Shown in pieces: positions 17,501 through 25,445 of a DNA stretch of 64,000 nucleotides. How positions within the stretch are numbered: the first letter of the stretch is position 1; each line of letters begins with the position of its first letter. The notes beneath the pieces were generated by a model, which saw only the letters and a program-made list of their open reading frames with translations, had not been told where the DNA came from and did not search any database. Location: assembly GCF_003367395.1 (NCBI RefSeq), contig NZ_CP031417.1, positions 4,663,501-4,727,500 of the forward strand, read 5' to 3'. The translations under genes were made by a program, and so were the position numbers. Source of the DNA: Pseudolabrys taiwanensis (GTDB lineage: Bacteria; Pseudomonadota; Alphaproteobacteria; Rhizobiales; Xanthobacteraceae).

Positions 17501-18069
17501 AAGACCATACGCTCGGGGTCGTTCTTAAACGCCTCAAAGGCGGGCAAGGCGTTTTGGGGGATTCCAAGGTCTTGCGGAATCGGCCAGGCGCGCGTGAAGT
17601 TGAGCAGCTTGCCGTCAGGACTCGTAAGGACCAAAGCGTCGATGTACGGCATGCCCCGCATCTGGTCCTTGAGACGCCGGTGCGTCTCGTAGTCGACCAT
17701 CAGGGCCTCAAAGTCTCTGGTCGAGACGATCCCCAGGCTTCTGACGCGTTCGATCACCGCCTGCTGGATGAGTTCGATCGACTGCATGCTGCGGTCGATC
17801 TGCTCGGCGAGCATTAGCGTCTGCCTCTCCAGATTGCCCTGCGTTTCTTTGATTTGATCCGCGCGCAGGCTGGCGAGGAGTGTCCAGGTCGCGACCGCGA
17901 TCATAACGGTGAGGACGAATCCGCCGGCGGCGATCAGCCGGGCGGGATTGGCGTGCCGAGAGGCCGGAGATGCAAAGACGGTGGCGCGCGCATTCGCGCC
18001 GTCCGGCTGCGGGAACTCCGCGCCGTGATCGCGTAGGGCTTTGCGGGGAAAAAACCGAGACGCAAGCAT
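14542..18069 (-). CDS. PAS-GGDEF-EAL cyclic-di-GMP protein with periplasmic sensor
   Basis: An 1175-residue inner-membrane signalling protein. Order: cytoplasmic start, membrane helix (about 45-68), periplasmic double-Cache-like domain (about 75-325), second helix (about 330-352), two or three PAS domains (about 360-760; DITEAKRREESFRLLFD and DVTSRKAADEQLRRTQ mark their ends), GGDEF domain with intact GGDEF near 823, and EAL domain with EAL near 950 plus DDFGTGYSSLSYL. Both active sites look complete, so it may make and break c-di-GMP. The I-site Arg is replaced (ADQD before GGDEF), so product inhibition is probably absent. Confidence 0.92.
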   Translation of the reverse strand: MLASRFFPRKALRDHGAEFPQPDGANARATVFASPASRHANPARLIAAGGFVLTVMIAVATWTLLASLRADQIKETQGNLERQTLMLAEQIDRSMQSIELIQQAVIERVRSLGIVSTRDFEALMVDYETHRRLKDQMRGMPYIDALVLTSPDGKLLNFTRAWPIPQDLGIPQNALPAFEAFKNDPERMVFIGRPLRNPINGAWTIPIARRITGHLGEYLGVTFGTISVSYLEDYFRSVSSNQDHSISLFRRDGTVIARYPVSETVRQRSFANRPLFNDVLPARGFGTLIERGALEDRQLMVSGRNLQHYPMAIVVIKRLDDALTSWRYAAIYIAGAALIITLLIVGGATFMARKFGRNLQAQNRKLDAALNNMSQGLTMFDGAGRLIVYNDRYRDLYKLPPESLKSGIALRDVLQLRAESNTCFVPSHKSVDNYIDELLAKVKEGSPYSFISEIGDGRTIAIVNHPMPGGGWVATHDDITEAKRREESFRLLFDGNPIPMWVHDLGSMRFLAVNEAAVAHYGYSREQFMTMNVFDVRVPEEHDDLTALFRRIDDATSHEQIARHRKADGSVIDIVANMRVLNYEGHRATLVALQDVTSRKAADEQLRRTQNFLDTIIENVPVPILVKEVPPAINDVAKYRYTLINRAAEDLFGISRDYIIGKTPAELFPPEQARFITTNNGATLHSDSPLFQTDHPIDTFLNGRRLATAKSVAVRDGHCRPQYLVTVLEDVTDRRRAEQGIARMAHHDALTDLPNRTAFNAAIESAIERAEKNGEAFVLLSLDLDGFKEANDSYGHAVGDALLREVARRLQLAADQDFAARIGGDEFTVIVTGRRQPETAFVVAERLIASISDDIEIDDRRVSIGATVGGAIYPTDGADARMLMINADMALYRAKAAARGSVVFYEPAMGDQQRERRALQDELRFAIARDELLLHYQPQFKIAGEIVGFEALVRWQSPGRGLVSPAQFIPIAEECGLIMPLGDLVLRHACREAARWHMPLTVAVNISPAQFRNGDLPHQVHTVLMETGLSPARLELEITESVLIDDFSRAISILSRLKALGVRITLDDFGTGYSSLSYLHSFSFDKIKIDRAFIGDLATNRHSKAIVRAVIDLGHSLNVPILAEGVETSEQLALLEQSGCDEVQGYLTGRPEPIAEYGDLTGRIHVRPRGYAAAG

Positions 18070-18382
18070 GATCTCAGATTAAATCCGAGACCTTTCACTA
18101 AAATTCTGGTGATCGGCCACCTAGTTCCATTTTACCGGCGGTGGTGAATGTGCTGTAAATAGTTGCCCGCGCGCCACATGCCGACACCGTCTAGGGCTGC
18201 GTGCACGCGGTCACTTACGCTTCGTCTTAGCCCGTTATATCAAGACAGCTTATCATTCACGTCGCCCACGTCGCTTTGCAATGAAACGTGTGTCCCGCGC
18301 CTTTCGTCTGCTCGACAACGATTGCTGGGGATCTCGAAGACCGGCTCAGCGCGCGGCCAGAAACGGCTCATAATTCATTCCC
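18070..18382. other. Intergenic region between divergent genes
   Basis: About 313 bp between the c-di-GMP gene (minus) and the L,D-transpeptidase gene (plus). No gene or RNA recognised. It must hold both promoters; the part near 18225-18265 (GTTATATCAAGACAGCTTATC) is relatively AT-rich. Confidence 0.5.
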
Positions 18383-19018
18383 ATGGTACCTCCCGCAGAT
18401 CGTCTCTCCCGCCGCCTTTTCGTTCTTGGTCTTCCGCTTCTGGCCGCCGGCTGCGTCACAAACAATGACGGCTTTGGCGCTGGCTGGGGCACCTACGGCG
18501 CCGTCAATGATGGCGGCGTGCTCATCCCCGCTGCGGACAACTTCGACGCGAGCCTGCAGCGCACTGAGGTCGCCTGGCGCGGTCCGCAGAAGCCGGGCAG
18601 CATTGTCGTCAACATCCCCGAGCGCCGGCTCTATCTCATCCAGCCGGGCGGGCGCGCCTATCGGTATGCCGTCGGCGTCGGCCGTTCCGAGGCGCTGAAT
18701 TTCCGCGGTACCGCGGTGATCGGCCGCAAGGAGAAGTGGCCGCACTGGACACCGACGGCCAACATGATCGCGTCGATCCCGCGCTATCGCGCTTATGCCG
18801 GCGGGTTACCCGGCGGCATCGAGAACCCGCTCGGCGCCCGTGCGCTCTATCTCTATCGCGATGGCCACGACACTTATTTCCGTCTGCACGGCACCAACGA
18901 GCCGGACAGCATCGGTGGTGCGGTGTCCTCGGGCTGCGTCCGCCTGCTCAACCAGGACATCATCGACCTGTACAACCGCGTGCCGGTCGGCACCACGGTT
19001 ACGGTGATCCAGGGCTGA
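18383..19018 (+). CDS. L,D-transpeptidase lipoprotein (YkuD family)
   Basis: A 211-residue exported protein with an N-terminal RRLF segment and a lipobox LLAAGC (Cys at about 25), so probably lipid-anchored after Tat or Sec export. The YkuD domain (about 68-211) has the catalytic signature: HGTNEPDSIGGAVSSGCVRL, with the nucleophilic Cys in SGCVR. It forms 3-3 cross-links or attaches proteins to peptidoglycan. A strong terminator follows, so it is probably monocistronic. Confidence 0.9.
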   Translation: MVPPADRLSRRLFVLGLPLLAAGCVTNNDGFGAGWGTYGAVNDGGVLIPAADNFDASLQRTEVAWRGPQKPGSIVVNIPERRLYLIQPGGRAYRYAVGVGRSEALNFRGTAVIGRKEKWPHWTPTANMIASIPRYRAYAGGLPGGIENPLGARALYLYRDGHDTYFRLHGTNEPDSIGGAVSSGCVRLLNQDIIDLYNRVPVGTTVTVIQG

Positions 19019-19040
19019 CCGCGCTCAATCGGCAATACAA

Positions 19041-19075
19041 CTGGTGTCGTCGCGTGAGCGACGGCACCAGCTTTT
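19041..19075 (+). terminator. Rho-independent terminator
   Basis: CTGGTGTCGTCGC pairs with GCGACGGCACCAG (13 bp with one G-U) around a GTGA loop, followed by CTTTT. It closes the L,D-transpeptidase transcript 22 bp after its stop. Confidence 0.8.
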
Positions 19076-19084
19076 GGTCACGGC

Positions 19085-20329
19085 TTAGCGCTCGGAAACG
19101 CGCAGTTTGCGCGGATGCTTGCGCGCCGCCAGTTGCAGCGCTTCCTTTGCGTTTTTGCTTTTTGCCGCCTTTTTTTCAGCCGCTGGCTTGCTCTTTTCCT
19201 CGGCGACGATTTTCTTGGGCTCGTCTTTTTTGCGTGCGCCGTGCCTGTCGTTGTCGCGTAAGGAGGCAACGTGCGGGAGCCCGCCTGAGGCGTCGGCAAC
19301 TTTGATCGTCGCGGTCGCATGGCCGCCGCTGTGGGTGATCTTTACGCCAGCCTTCGCTTCGGCCTTGGCCTCGCCCTTTGTCTCGGTGTTTGCCTCCGAC
19401 TTCGCATTCTTGCCGGCCGAGATATCGCCCTTCTTCGACGGTGCCGCAGCTGCGACCACCACGGGTTCCTTCGACCGCCGATGCGGTGCCACGATCGGCG
19501 TCGGGATTTCGTCGGGCCCGTTCCAGGCCAGCAGGCCAGCCTCGTCCTGGCAGGGCGCATGGCGCGGCAGCTTCAGCGCGGGTGTGCCGCTTTCGTTTCC
19601 GGTCCAGCCCTCCGGCCGCCTGCCGGTAATGGTCTTCACATATCCTTGGGTCTCTTGCGGCAGCGAGCCCTTCTTGGCGAGCCAATCCTGGATGCGCCTG
19701 GGGCCTGCATTATAGGCCGCGGCGGCGAGGCCAAGATTGCCAAATCGCTCGAACAGATTACGCAGCAGCCGCGCCGAAGCGGGAATGGCCTGCAGCGGAT
19801 CGAAGGGATTGTCGACGCCCCATTCCGATGCCGTGTCCGGCATGAACTGCGCGATACCTTGCGCGCCGGCGTTGCTGACGACACCGGGGCTGAAGCGGCT
19901 TTCCTGGAAGAGCAGGTGAATGAAGAACGGTACCGGCAAGCCGTTGTTGTGCGCGGCCTTCGTCAGCGTGTCGCAGACTTCTTCCTTGCTGCGATAGATG
20001 ACCGGCTTGATCTCAGGCTTCGGCTTGGGAAGCGGCGCGACGCCGATCAGCGCGTTGTCGATCTGCGATGAGGCCGTTTCTTGCTCTGTCGGAACGGCCG
20101 GCTTGTCGTTCGACAGGGCTTCTTCCGTTGCTTGTTCTTCGCGCCCGTCGGCTGCAATTGACGGGAGGGGCTCTGACACTGAAGCGGACGTCGCGACACG
20201 TGCGTGATTGAGCTGTTCGAACGGTATGCCGAAGTCATTGCCCACCGGCGCCGACAACGCCGTCAAGCCCAGGCAAGCGGGTACGAACAGCCACCGCATC
20301 CGTTGAGAGTCCTGTTGCACGCCGCGCAT
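19085..20329 (-). CDS. Lytic transglycosylase with Lys/Ala/Glu-rich tail
   Basis: A 414-residue exported protein. After a signal segment and a low-complexity linker, an SLT domain spans about residues 120-245: HLLFQESRFSPGVVSNAGAQGI (catalytic Glu in QES), AQFMPDTASEWGV, and GNLGLAAAAYNAGPRRI. It cleaves the MurNAc-GlcNAc bond of peptidoglycan to 1,6-anhydro products. The last 120 residues are highly charged, rich in Lys, Ala and Glu, which may bind the wall or DNA-like polyanions. A second SLT-type gene is at 44734. Confidence 0.88.
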   Translation of the reverse strand: MRGVQQDSQRMRWLFVPACLGLTALSAPVGNDFGIPFEQLNHARVATSASVSEPLPSIAADGREEQATEEALSNDKPAVPTEQETASSQIDNALIGVAPLPKPKPEIKPVIYRSKEEVCDTLTKAAHNNGLPVPFFIHLLFQESRFSPGVVSNAGAQGIAQFMPDTASEWGVDNPFDPLQAIPASARLLRNLFERFGNLGLAAAAYNAGPRRIQDWLAKKGSLPQETQGYVKTITGRRPEGWTGNESGTPALKLPRHAPCQDEAGLLAWNGPDEIPTPIVAPHRRSKEPVVVAAAAPSKKGDISAGKNAKSEANTETKGEAKAEAKAGVKITHSGGHATATIKVADASGGLPHVASLRDNDRHGARKKDEPKKIVAEEKSKPAAEKKAAKSKNAKEALQLAARKHPRKLRVSER

Positions 20330-20649
20330 GCGCGGCTGCTTTGAGTGGTTGGTAAGGAGTATTCCCCCTCGCGGATCGCCCGTGTCGCCTCAGAACGAGA
20401 CACTTATTTGAAGCTGACGCGGCAAGAGGGAGGCATTGTGGCAGTGGCGCCGTAGTCGCGCCTTAGTTCCGTCGCTTGCCGCGCAAAATGCCTAGCGGAA
20501 TACCGAATCGCACAGTTATTTCTGTTTGTGCCGCTGGATCGCTCTGCGTCATCGCTAACGGCGATTCATATTCTGGTCGTTCCACGCTTAAGGCGACTGC
20601 AGGCAATTTCATTCAAGTTGGATTCAAAGCCAACCAGGATGCAAACAGG
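20330..20649. other. Intergenic region upstream of the zinc-ribbon gene
   Basis: About 320 bp. The frame of the zinc-ribbon protein is open back to 20476, but that stretch shows no family-like sequence and lacks a good ribosome site. Otherwise nothing recognised; it should hold the promoter of the lytic transglycosylase (minus). Confidence 0.4.
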
Positions 20650-20868
20650 ATGTTGCTGTACCAATCGCCCCGCCAGACAATCGGGACCTATCAGCGCGGC
20701 GCGGTCGCCTGCGCGAAATGTCAAAGCCCGATCTACCTACGCAAGCTCGCGGCGGTCGCCGAGGAGTTTTCAGTCAATTGCCCCCGCTGTGGCCACCGTA
20801 AGGTCTATGCGGCGCAAATGATCAATATCGAGACATTGCCGGAGCGCCGCCGCAAGCCGCGGCGCTGA
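20650..20868 (+). CDS. Small zinc-ribbon protein
   Basis: A 72-residue protein, starting at ATG 20650 (AGGA 9 bp upstream); the open frame extends further 5'. It has two CxxC knuckles, CAKC and CPRC, 20-odd residues apart, the pattern of a zinc ribbon, and a very basic C-terminus (RRRKPRR). Function unknown; it may bind nucleic acid. Convergent with the dioxygenase beta subunit, 3 bp away. Confidence 0.55.
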   Translation: MLLYQSPRQTIGTYQRGAVACAKCQSPIYLRKLAAVAEEFSVNCPRCGHRKVYAAQMINIETLPERRRKPRR

Positions 20869-20871
20869 GCG

Positions 20872-21465
20872 CTACAGGACGATGCTCGGATTGCGGAGGC
20901 ACTGATCGCATTCGATCAGGTCGACGCGCTTGCACCGGATCAGCCATTGTCCACCGATCTCGATGAAGCGATGGCCGTAGGAGCCGGTTAGCGTGCGCGT
21001 CGCGCCGCTCCAAAACTCGCTGATCGAGAAGTTGGAGCGTACCATCATCACGCGCTCGCGCGCCGTTCTGAACACCTCGACATTGCCGATCAAGTGCACG
21101 GTGCGCGAAGGCGGCGACTGCGACCACGCGTAGCCGGTACGAAAGCGGAAGATGCGGTCTTCCGTGCGGCGCCGGTCGTCGAAGGTCACGGCGATCTCAC
21201 GGCGCGGGTCGCCACCATCAGCGGTGCCCGGCACCCAGTAGACGAATTCCGGCGCGAAGACCTTCAGCCATTCCTCATAGAGGCCGCGATCGAGCAATCG
21301 TGCCTCGCGGTAAAGTAGGCGCTCAAAGTGCGCCGTGACGTTCCGGTCCTCGACGAGAAGTGCGTCGTTCTGCCAGTCGGCATAGCCGTCGACGATCTCC
21401 TGATAGAGGTCGTCGCCGAGATAATAGGAGCTGCGGGCGGGATCGTGTTTGACCGGTGCGTTCAT
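20872..21465 (-). CDS. Ring-hydroxylating dioxygenase, beta (small) subunit
   Basis: A 197-residue protein of the SnoaL-like fold used by the beta subunits of Rieske oxygenases: FERLLYREARLLDRGLYEEWL, FAPEFVYWVPG, DDRRRTEDRIFRFRTGYAWSQ (read in two parts), and a C-terminal IGGQWLIRCKRVDLI. It supports the alpha3-beta3 hexamer and is not catalytic. Its ATG overlaps the stop of the alpha gene by 4 bp. Last gene of the GS-like / alpha / beta operon; no ferredoxin or reductase gene follows. Confidence 0.9.
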   Translation of the reverse strand: MNAPVKHDPARSSYYLGDDLYQEIVDGYADWQNDALLVEDRNVTAHFERLLYREARLLDRGLYEEWLKVFAPEFVYWVPGTADGGDPRREIAVTFDDRRRTEDRIFRFRTGYAWSQSPPSRTVHLIGNVEVFRTARERVMMVRSNFSISEFWSGATRTLTGSYGHRFIEIGGQWLIRCKRVDLIECDQCLRNPSIVL

Positions 21466-22835
21466 GGATCGCGCCTCACAATGAGATTCGGATCGGCCTG
21501 CATCAGCCGTTTCCACTCCTTGATGTATTCGCGCATGAACACTTCATCGGTGGCGGGGCCGTAGATCACGCCCTGCTCGTCGGTGCGGAAGCGTTCGGGC
21601 ATGCCGAAGCCGCGGTTCATGTAGACCCATTCATCTTCGAGGCAGCCAAGTCCGACCTGGATCTGCTCGAAATTGGTGATGTCGTCGACTTCGCCGAGAT
21701 TCGGGAAGCCTTCCTGCGTGCGCATGCGCAGCGCATTGATGTCGTCGATGGTCTCCTGGTCCCAGGTGCCGTCGTCCTCGACGCGCGTGCCATACCAGAC
21801 GGCATTGGTTTCATTCACCGACACCGGCTCGAAAACCTGAATATGGTTGCCCAAGAGCGAGAGGTTGGGGAACACGTTGATGTTGACGGGCTCGGAACCG
21901 GCGAGGTCTAGCGCTGCGTCAGCGCGTGGCCCGAGCCGCTTGCGCAACTTTTCGGCGTAATACTCCATGCCGGGGTGCAGCGACTCGATCGCCCATAGGC
22001 CGCCGGCGCGCTTCTCGATGTTCGGCCGCTTGTCCTTGAAGTGATGGCCGTTGCCGGTATAGGCGACGTACATCTCCAGCTTGTCGGGCGAGCCTTTGTA
22101 AAAGGCCATACCCTTTTCCTTGCCGGTCGGATCGTTGAAGCGATTTTCCGTCTCGATCAGCGAGCGATGCGAATAGATGACGTGATAGCCATCGGAGGAG
22201 TTGTCGTAGGCGAGCTTCCAGTTGCCTTTGTATTTGAGGCGATTGGCTTCACAAACGACGACCTTGCCGCCGGGATTGCGATCGAGCCAATCGTCGATCG
22301 GCTTGGTTATCGGCCCGAGCCACTCGATTAGGGGCGGCATGTCCGGATTGAGCGTGCCGAAGATGAAGCCGCGATAACTTTCGACCCGTTCGAGCTGTGC
22401 CAGATTGAACTTCGGATCGCGGATGTCGGCCGTGTAGCCGTCGGGCCAGGGCACGCCGCGCAGTTGGCCGGTGTTAAGGAAGTTCCAGCCGTGATAGGGG
22501 CACTGAAACGACTTTGTGTTGCCCTTGTCCCAGCGGCACAAGGTTGTGCCACGATGCGTGCAGCGATTATACAGCGCGCGGATTTTGCCGTTGGCGTCGC
22601 GCGTGACGATGAGCGGCCGCAGTCCGAGCTTGGCGGTGACGAAGTCGTTGTTGTTCGGGATCTGGCTTTCGTGTGCGAGATAGACCCACGTGCCGCCGAA
22701 GATATGGGTCATCTCCAGCGCGAAGATGTTCGGGTCGGTGTAGAGCGTACGGTGGACGCGGTCCGCCTGGACGAGATCGTCCCAATCGTAGGTGGGTGGC
22801 ATCTCGAGCCGCGGTCCGGGCACTTTCTCAAGCAT
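21462..22835 (-). CDS. Ring-hydroxylating dioxygenase, alpha (large) subunit
   Basis: A 457-residue Rieske non-heme iron oxygenase. The [2Fe-2S] ligands are C92-x-H94 and C112-x2-H115 (RCTHRG, CPYHGW). The mononuclear iron site is D211-x3-D215-x2-H218-x4-H223 (DNSSDGYHVIYSH) in the catalytic domain. It would dihydroxylate an aromatic substrate with electrons from a reductase encoded elsewhere. It is between a glutamine-synthetase-like gene (23 bp upstream) and the beta subunit (4 bp overlap). That company is known from aniline dioxygenase systems, where the amine is first gamma-glutamylated. Confidence 0.92.
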   Translation of the reverse strand: MLEKVPGPRLEMPPTYDWDDLVQADRVHRTLYTDPNIFALEMTHIFGGTWVYLAHESQIPNNNDFVTAKLGLRPLIVTRDANGKIRALYNRCTHRGTTLCRWDKGNTKSFQCPYHGWNFLNTGQLRGVPWPDGYTADIRDPKFNLAQLERVESYRGFIFGTLNPDMPPLIEWLGPITKPIDDWLDRNPGGKVVVCEANRLKYKGNWKLAYDNSSDGYHVIYSHRSLIETENRFNDPTGKEKGMAFYKGSPDKLEMYVAYTGNGHHFKDKRPNIEKRAGGLWAIESLHPGMEYYAEKLRKRLGPRADAALDLAGSEPVNINVFPNLSLLGNHIQVFEPVSVNETNAVWYGTRVEDDGTWDQETIDDINALRMRTQEGFPNLGEVDDITNFEQIQVGLGCLEDEWVYMNRGFGMPERFRTDEQGVIYGPATDEVFMREYIKEWKRLMQADPNLIVRRDP

Positions 22836-22858
22836 TGTCTGCGCTCCTTATCGTGCGC

Positions 22859-24361
22859 TCAGAAGAAGTCGAAGTACTCGTTCTGCTCCCACTCGGTGGT
22901 GTCGTTGCCGGCGGGGATACCGCGCTCGGCAAGGAAGGTCTCGAAGCGGCCGAGTTCGGTGCCCTTGAAGCGCGTGTAATAGTCCATGAAGACTGGCCCG
23001 AATTCGGCGCGGTAGAGGGCATCGCCGCTGGCCAGTTTGAGCGCATCGCCGAGCGTCACCGGCAGCTTCGGCCGGTCGGCGGTGTAGGGCTCTTCCTCCG
23101 ACGGTCCGGGATCGCGCTTGTTATCGACGCCATCGAGACCGGCAATGATCTGTGAGGCGATGAACAGATACGGGTTGGCCATCGGCTCGCCGGCGCGGTT
23201 TTCGATACGGGTTGCCGGGTCGTTCGGGCCGCCGAGCACGCGCAGCATCACGCCGCGGTGGTCATAGCTCCAGCAGGCGCGGTCTGGCGCCAGCGAGCTC
23301 GGCCGGTAGCGCCGATAGCCGTTGACCGTCGGGCACGAGAACAGGCTCGCTGGGGCGGCCTTCTCGATGAGCCCGCCGAGCCAGGTTTTCCCGAGCGAAG
23401 AGAGGTGCCTTTCGTTCGCGCCCGGCATGAACAGATTGCGTCCGTCCACATCGACCAGCGACTGATGCAGGTGCCACCCGCTCGATACGCAGCCTTTGAC
23501 CGCGGGCCGCGTCATGAACGTTGCAAACAGGCCGAGACGTCGGGCGACCTGTCGGGTGGCTGTCCGGAACAGAAGCATGTTGTCCGCGGTTTCGAGCGCC
23601 GTTTTGGGGGCAAAGGTGCATTCGACCTGGCCGGGTCCCCATTCGTTTTCGATCGAGCGCAACGGCAGGCCGAGCTTTTCGTAGGCGTCGGCCATGATCG
23701 ACAGCGCCGGCTGCATCAGGTCGAAGTTGGTCTCCGAATGATAGGAGAGACCCGGCTCGATCGGCGCTGTGCGGAGGGCGCGGCCGCGCACACCCGGCGC
23801 GCCGACATGGTCATCGCTCAGGTCCTCGAGCGGCTTGAGCAAATACCACTCGACCTCGAGTCCGATACGACATTCCATGCCGCGGTCGGCGAGACGCTTG
23901 AGTTGCCTCTTCAGCAGTTGCCGTGGCGAGAAGTGATAGGGCGTACCACCGTTGAAGTACTCGTCGCACAGCACCCAGCCGATGTCTTCCGCCCAGGGCA
24001 GCACACGGAACGTCAACGGGTCCGGCACGATGGTGAGGTTGGGCGAGCCGGTCATCTCGGTAAGGCCCATGCCGCCGCCGCGCGTGAACGAGGCGAAGGT
24101 GCGTGCGCCGGCCGAGTCCAATGTCGTGGTCGCGACGTTGATGTTGTAGCCGCTGGTGAGGGCGCCGATGAAAGCCCCGGCGGTCACTGTTTTGGCGCGT
24201 GAGGCGCCATGCGGGTCAGCCCAGGCGACGCGGACGAGCTTGATGTGGCCGCCGTCGAGGCGCCGCTTGATCTCCGCCGCCCGCGCTTGTTGTGCATCGG
24301 TCCACAGACCGTGCTTCTCGATGAAACCTTGCGGAGACGCCATCCGGGAATTGCCTGACAT
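22859..24361 (-). CDS. Glutamine synthetase family protein (gamma-glutamylamide synthetase-like)
   Basis: A 500-residue GS-fold ATP-dependent ligase. I start at ATG 24361; the next in-frame ATG is at 24343 and neither has a clear ribosome site. GS-type motifs: GLEVEWYLLKP, ENEWGPGQVECTFAP, SGWHLHQSLVD, and RIENRAGEPMANPYLF. The divergence from GlnA motifs and the operon context (Rieske oxygenase alpha and beta) point to gamma-glutamylation of an amine such as aniline or an alkylamine, not to ammonia assimilation. The companion amidotransferase of the known aniline clusters is missing here. Confidence 0.85.
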   Translation of the reverse strand: MSGNSRMASPQGFIEKHGLWTDAQQARAAEIKRRLDGGHIKLVRVAWADPHGASRAKTVTAGAFIGALTSGYNINVATTTLDSAGARTFASFTRGGGMGLTEMTGSPNLTIVPDPLTFRVLPWAEDIGWVLCDEYFNGGTPYHFSPRQLLKRQLKRLADRGMECRIGLEVEWYLLKPLEDLSDDHVGAPGVRGRALRTAPIEPGLSYHSETNFDLMQPALSIMADAYEKLGLPLRSIENEWGPGQVECTFAPKTALETADNMLLFRTATRQVARRLGLFATFMTRPAVKGCVSSGWHLHQSLVDVDGRNLFMPGANERHLSSLGKTWLGGLIEKAAPASLFSCPTVNGYRRYRPSSLAPDRACWSYDHRGVMLRVLGGPNDPATRIENRAGEPMANPYLFIASQIIAGLDGVDNKRDPGPSEEEPYTADRPKLPVTLGDALKLASGDALYRAEFGPVFMDYYTRFKGTELGRFETFLAERGIPAGNDTTEWEQNEYFDFF

Positions 24362-24398
24362 GCTGCGAGTGTGCTGATTTCGACTTAGTATAATCAAA

Positions 24399-24419
24399 TG
24401 AATTGTTGGCGCTAATTCA
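24399..24419. promoter_or_regulatory. Candidate LysR-type operator
   Basis: Inverted arms TGAATT and AATTCA are separated by 9 bp in the 73-bp gap between the GS-like gene (minus) and the lysR-type gene (plus). The outer bases fit the T-N11-A style dyad of LysR regulators. A TATAAT-like AGTATAATC lies next to it at 24388-24396. Confidence 0.5.
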
Positions 24420-24434
24420 TACCGAAAGAGGCAT

Positions 24435-25397
24435 ATGACGACCAAAGCCCGCCGCGCCCCCAGCCGCAGCCTGCGCAACCGCTTGCGGATGCGACAGCTC
24501 GAACTCCTGGCGGCTCTCGATCATGCACCGACGCTCAGCGCGGCGGCCCGCGAAGTGAACCTCTCGCAGCCGGCCGCGTCCAAGCTGCTCCACACGTTAG
24601 CGGTCGATCTCGGTGTGACGCTGTTCGAGCGGGCAGGGCGCAGTTTGCGGCCGACGGCGGCCGGGCGTGCGCTGCTGCGCCGCGCCGCGACCTTCGTCGG
24701 CGATCTCGACCGGGCCCAGGGCGAGTTGGATGCAATCGAGGCGGGGCTTATCGGGTCGATCAGCCTCGGCGCGGGCGTCGGCTCCTGTTATGCCCTGGTG
24801 CCGCGCGCGCTCGACAGTTTGCTGGGCAGCGCGCCCAATATCTCCGTGCGTGTCCGTGAAGGCACGATCGAGGAACTGCTTGGAGGCCTGCGCGGCGGGC
24901 GCTTCGACCTGATCGTCGGCCGGCTCGACCTCAGCGGCGCGGATCGGGCTCTGGTCGTCGAAGAGCTGTACAATCCATCAACCAACATCGTCTGCGGCCC
25001 GCGCCATCCGCTCGCGCGCGGATCGCGTCCGAGCTGGGACGAGGTCTTGGCCTACGACTGGATACTGCCCGAAACCGGCACGCCCATGCGCAATGGCGTG
25101 GAAGCGCTGTTTGGGCGTCTGCGCCAGCATCCCAAGCGTGCGCTGATCGAATCGTCCTCGATCCAGACCAATGTGGCGCTGATGGCCGAGCGCGATCTGC
25201 TGTGGGTGCTGTCGTCCGATATTGCCGACTACTTCGCCAAGCTCGGCGCGCTCCGCATCGTGAAACTGCCGCGCCTGGCCGGGCCATCGCCTGTCGTAAT
25301 GGCGCACACGCGCGAGCGCGGTCTGTCGCCGGCCGCGCAACGGTTGGTCGATTGCTTCAAGCGGGCAGCCCGCGATTTGCGCAGCGCCAAAAAATAA
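24435..25397 (+). CDS. LysR-family transcriptional regulator
   Basis: A 320-residue activator/repressor. The N-terminal winged helix (about residues 18-77) reads RMRQLELLAALDHAPTLSAA, REVNLSQPAASKLLHTLA, VTLFERAGRSLRPTAAGRAL, the classic LysR layout; the rest is a periplasmic-binding-like effector domain. It is divergent from the GS-like / dioxygenase operon with a dyad between them, so it probably controls that operon and its own expression in response to the substrate. A bidirectional terminator follows. Confidence 0.92.
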   Translation: MTTKARRAPSRSLRNRLRMRQLELLAALDHAPTLSAAAREVNLSQPAASKLLHTLAVDLGVTLFERAGRSLRPTAAGRALLRRAATFVGDLDRAQGELDAIEAGLIGSISLGAGVGSCYALVPRALDSLLGSAPNISVRVREGTIEELLGGLRGGRFDLIVGRLDLSGADRALVVEELYNPSTNIVCGPRHPLARGSRPSWDEVLAYDWILPETGTPMRNGVEALFGRLRQHPKRALIESSSIQTNVALMAERDLLWVLSSDIADYFAKLGALRIVKLPRLAGPSPVVMAHTRERGLSPAAQRLVDCFKRAARDLRSAKK

Positions 25398-25426
25398 GCC
25401 GGCCGCGCGGGTGCCGCGCGGCCGGC
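25398..25426. terminator. Bidirectional hairpin terminator
   Basis: GCCGGCCGCGCGG and CCGCGCGGCCGGC form a perfect 13-bp stem with a 3-nt GTG loop, starting right after the lysR-type stop and 19 bp before the convergent deacetylase gene. No T-run on either side, as is common in GC-rich alphaproteobacteria. Confidence 0.65.
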
Positions 25427-25445
25427 CATCAGGAACGAACGCTGC

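Noticed and set aside
20476..20649. N-terminal extension of the zinc-ribbon ORF.
   Set aside because: No family-like sequence and a poor start; the shorter form is more compact, though the start stays uncertain.
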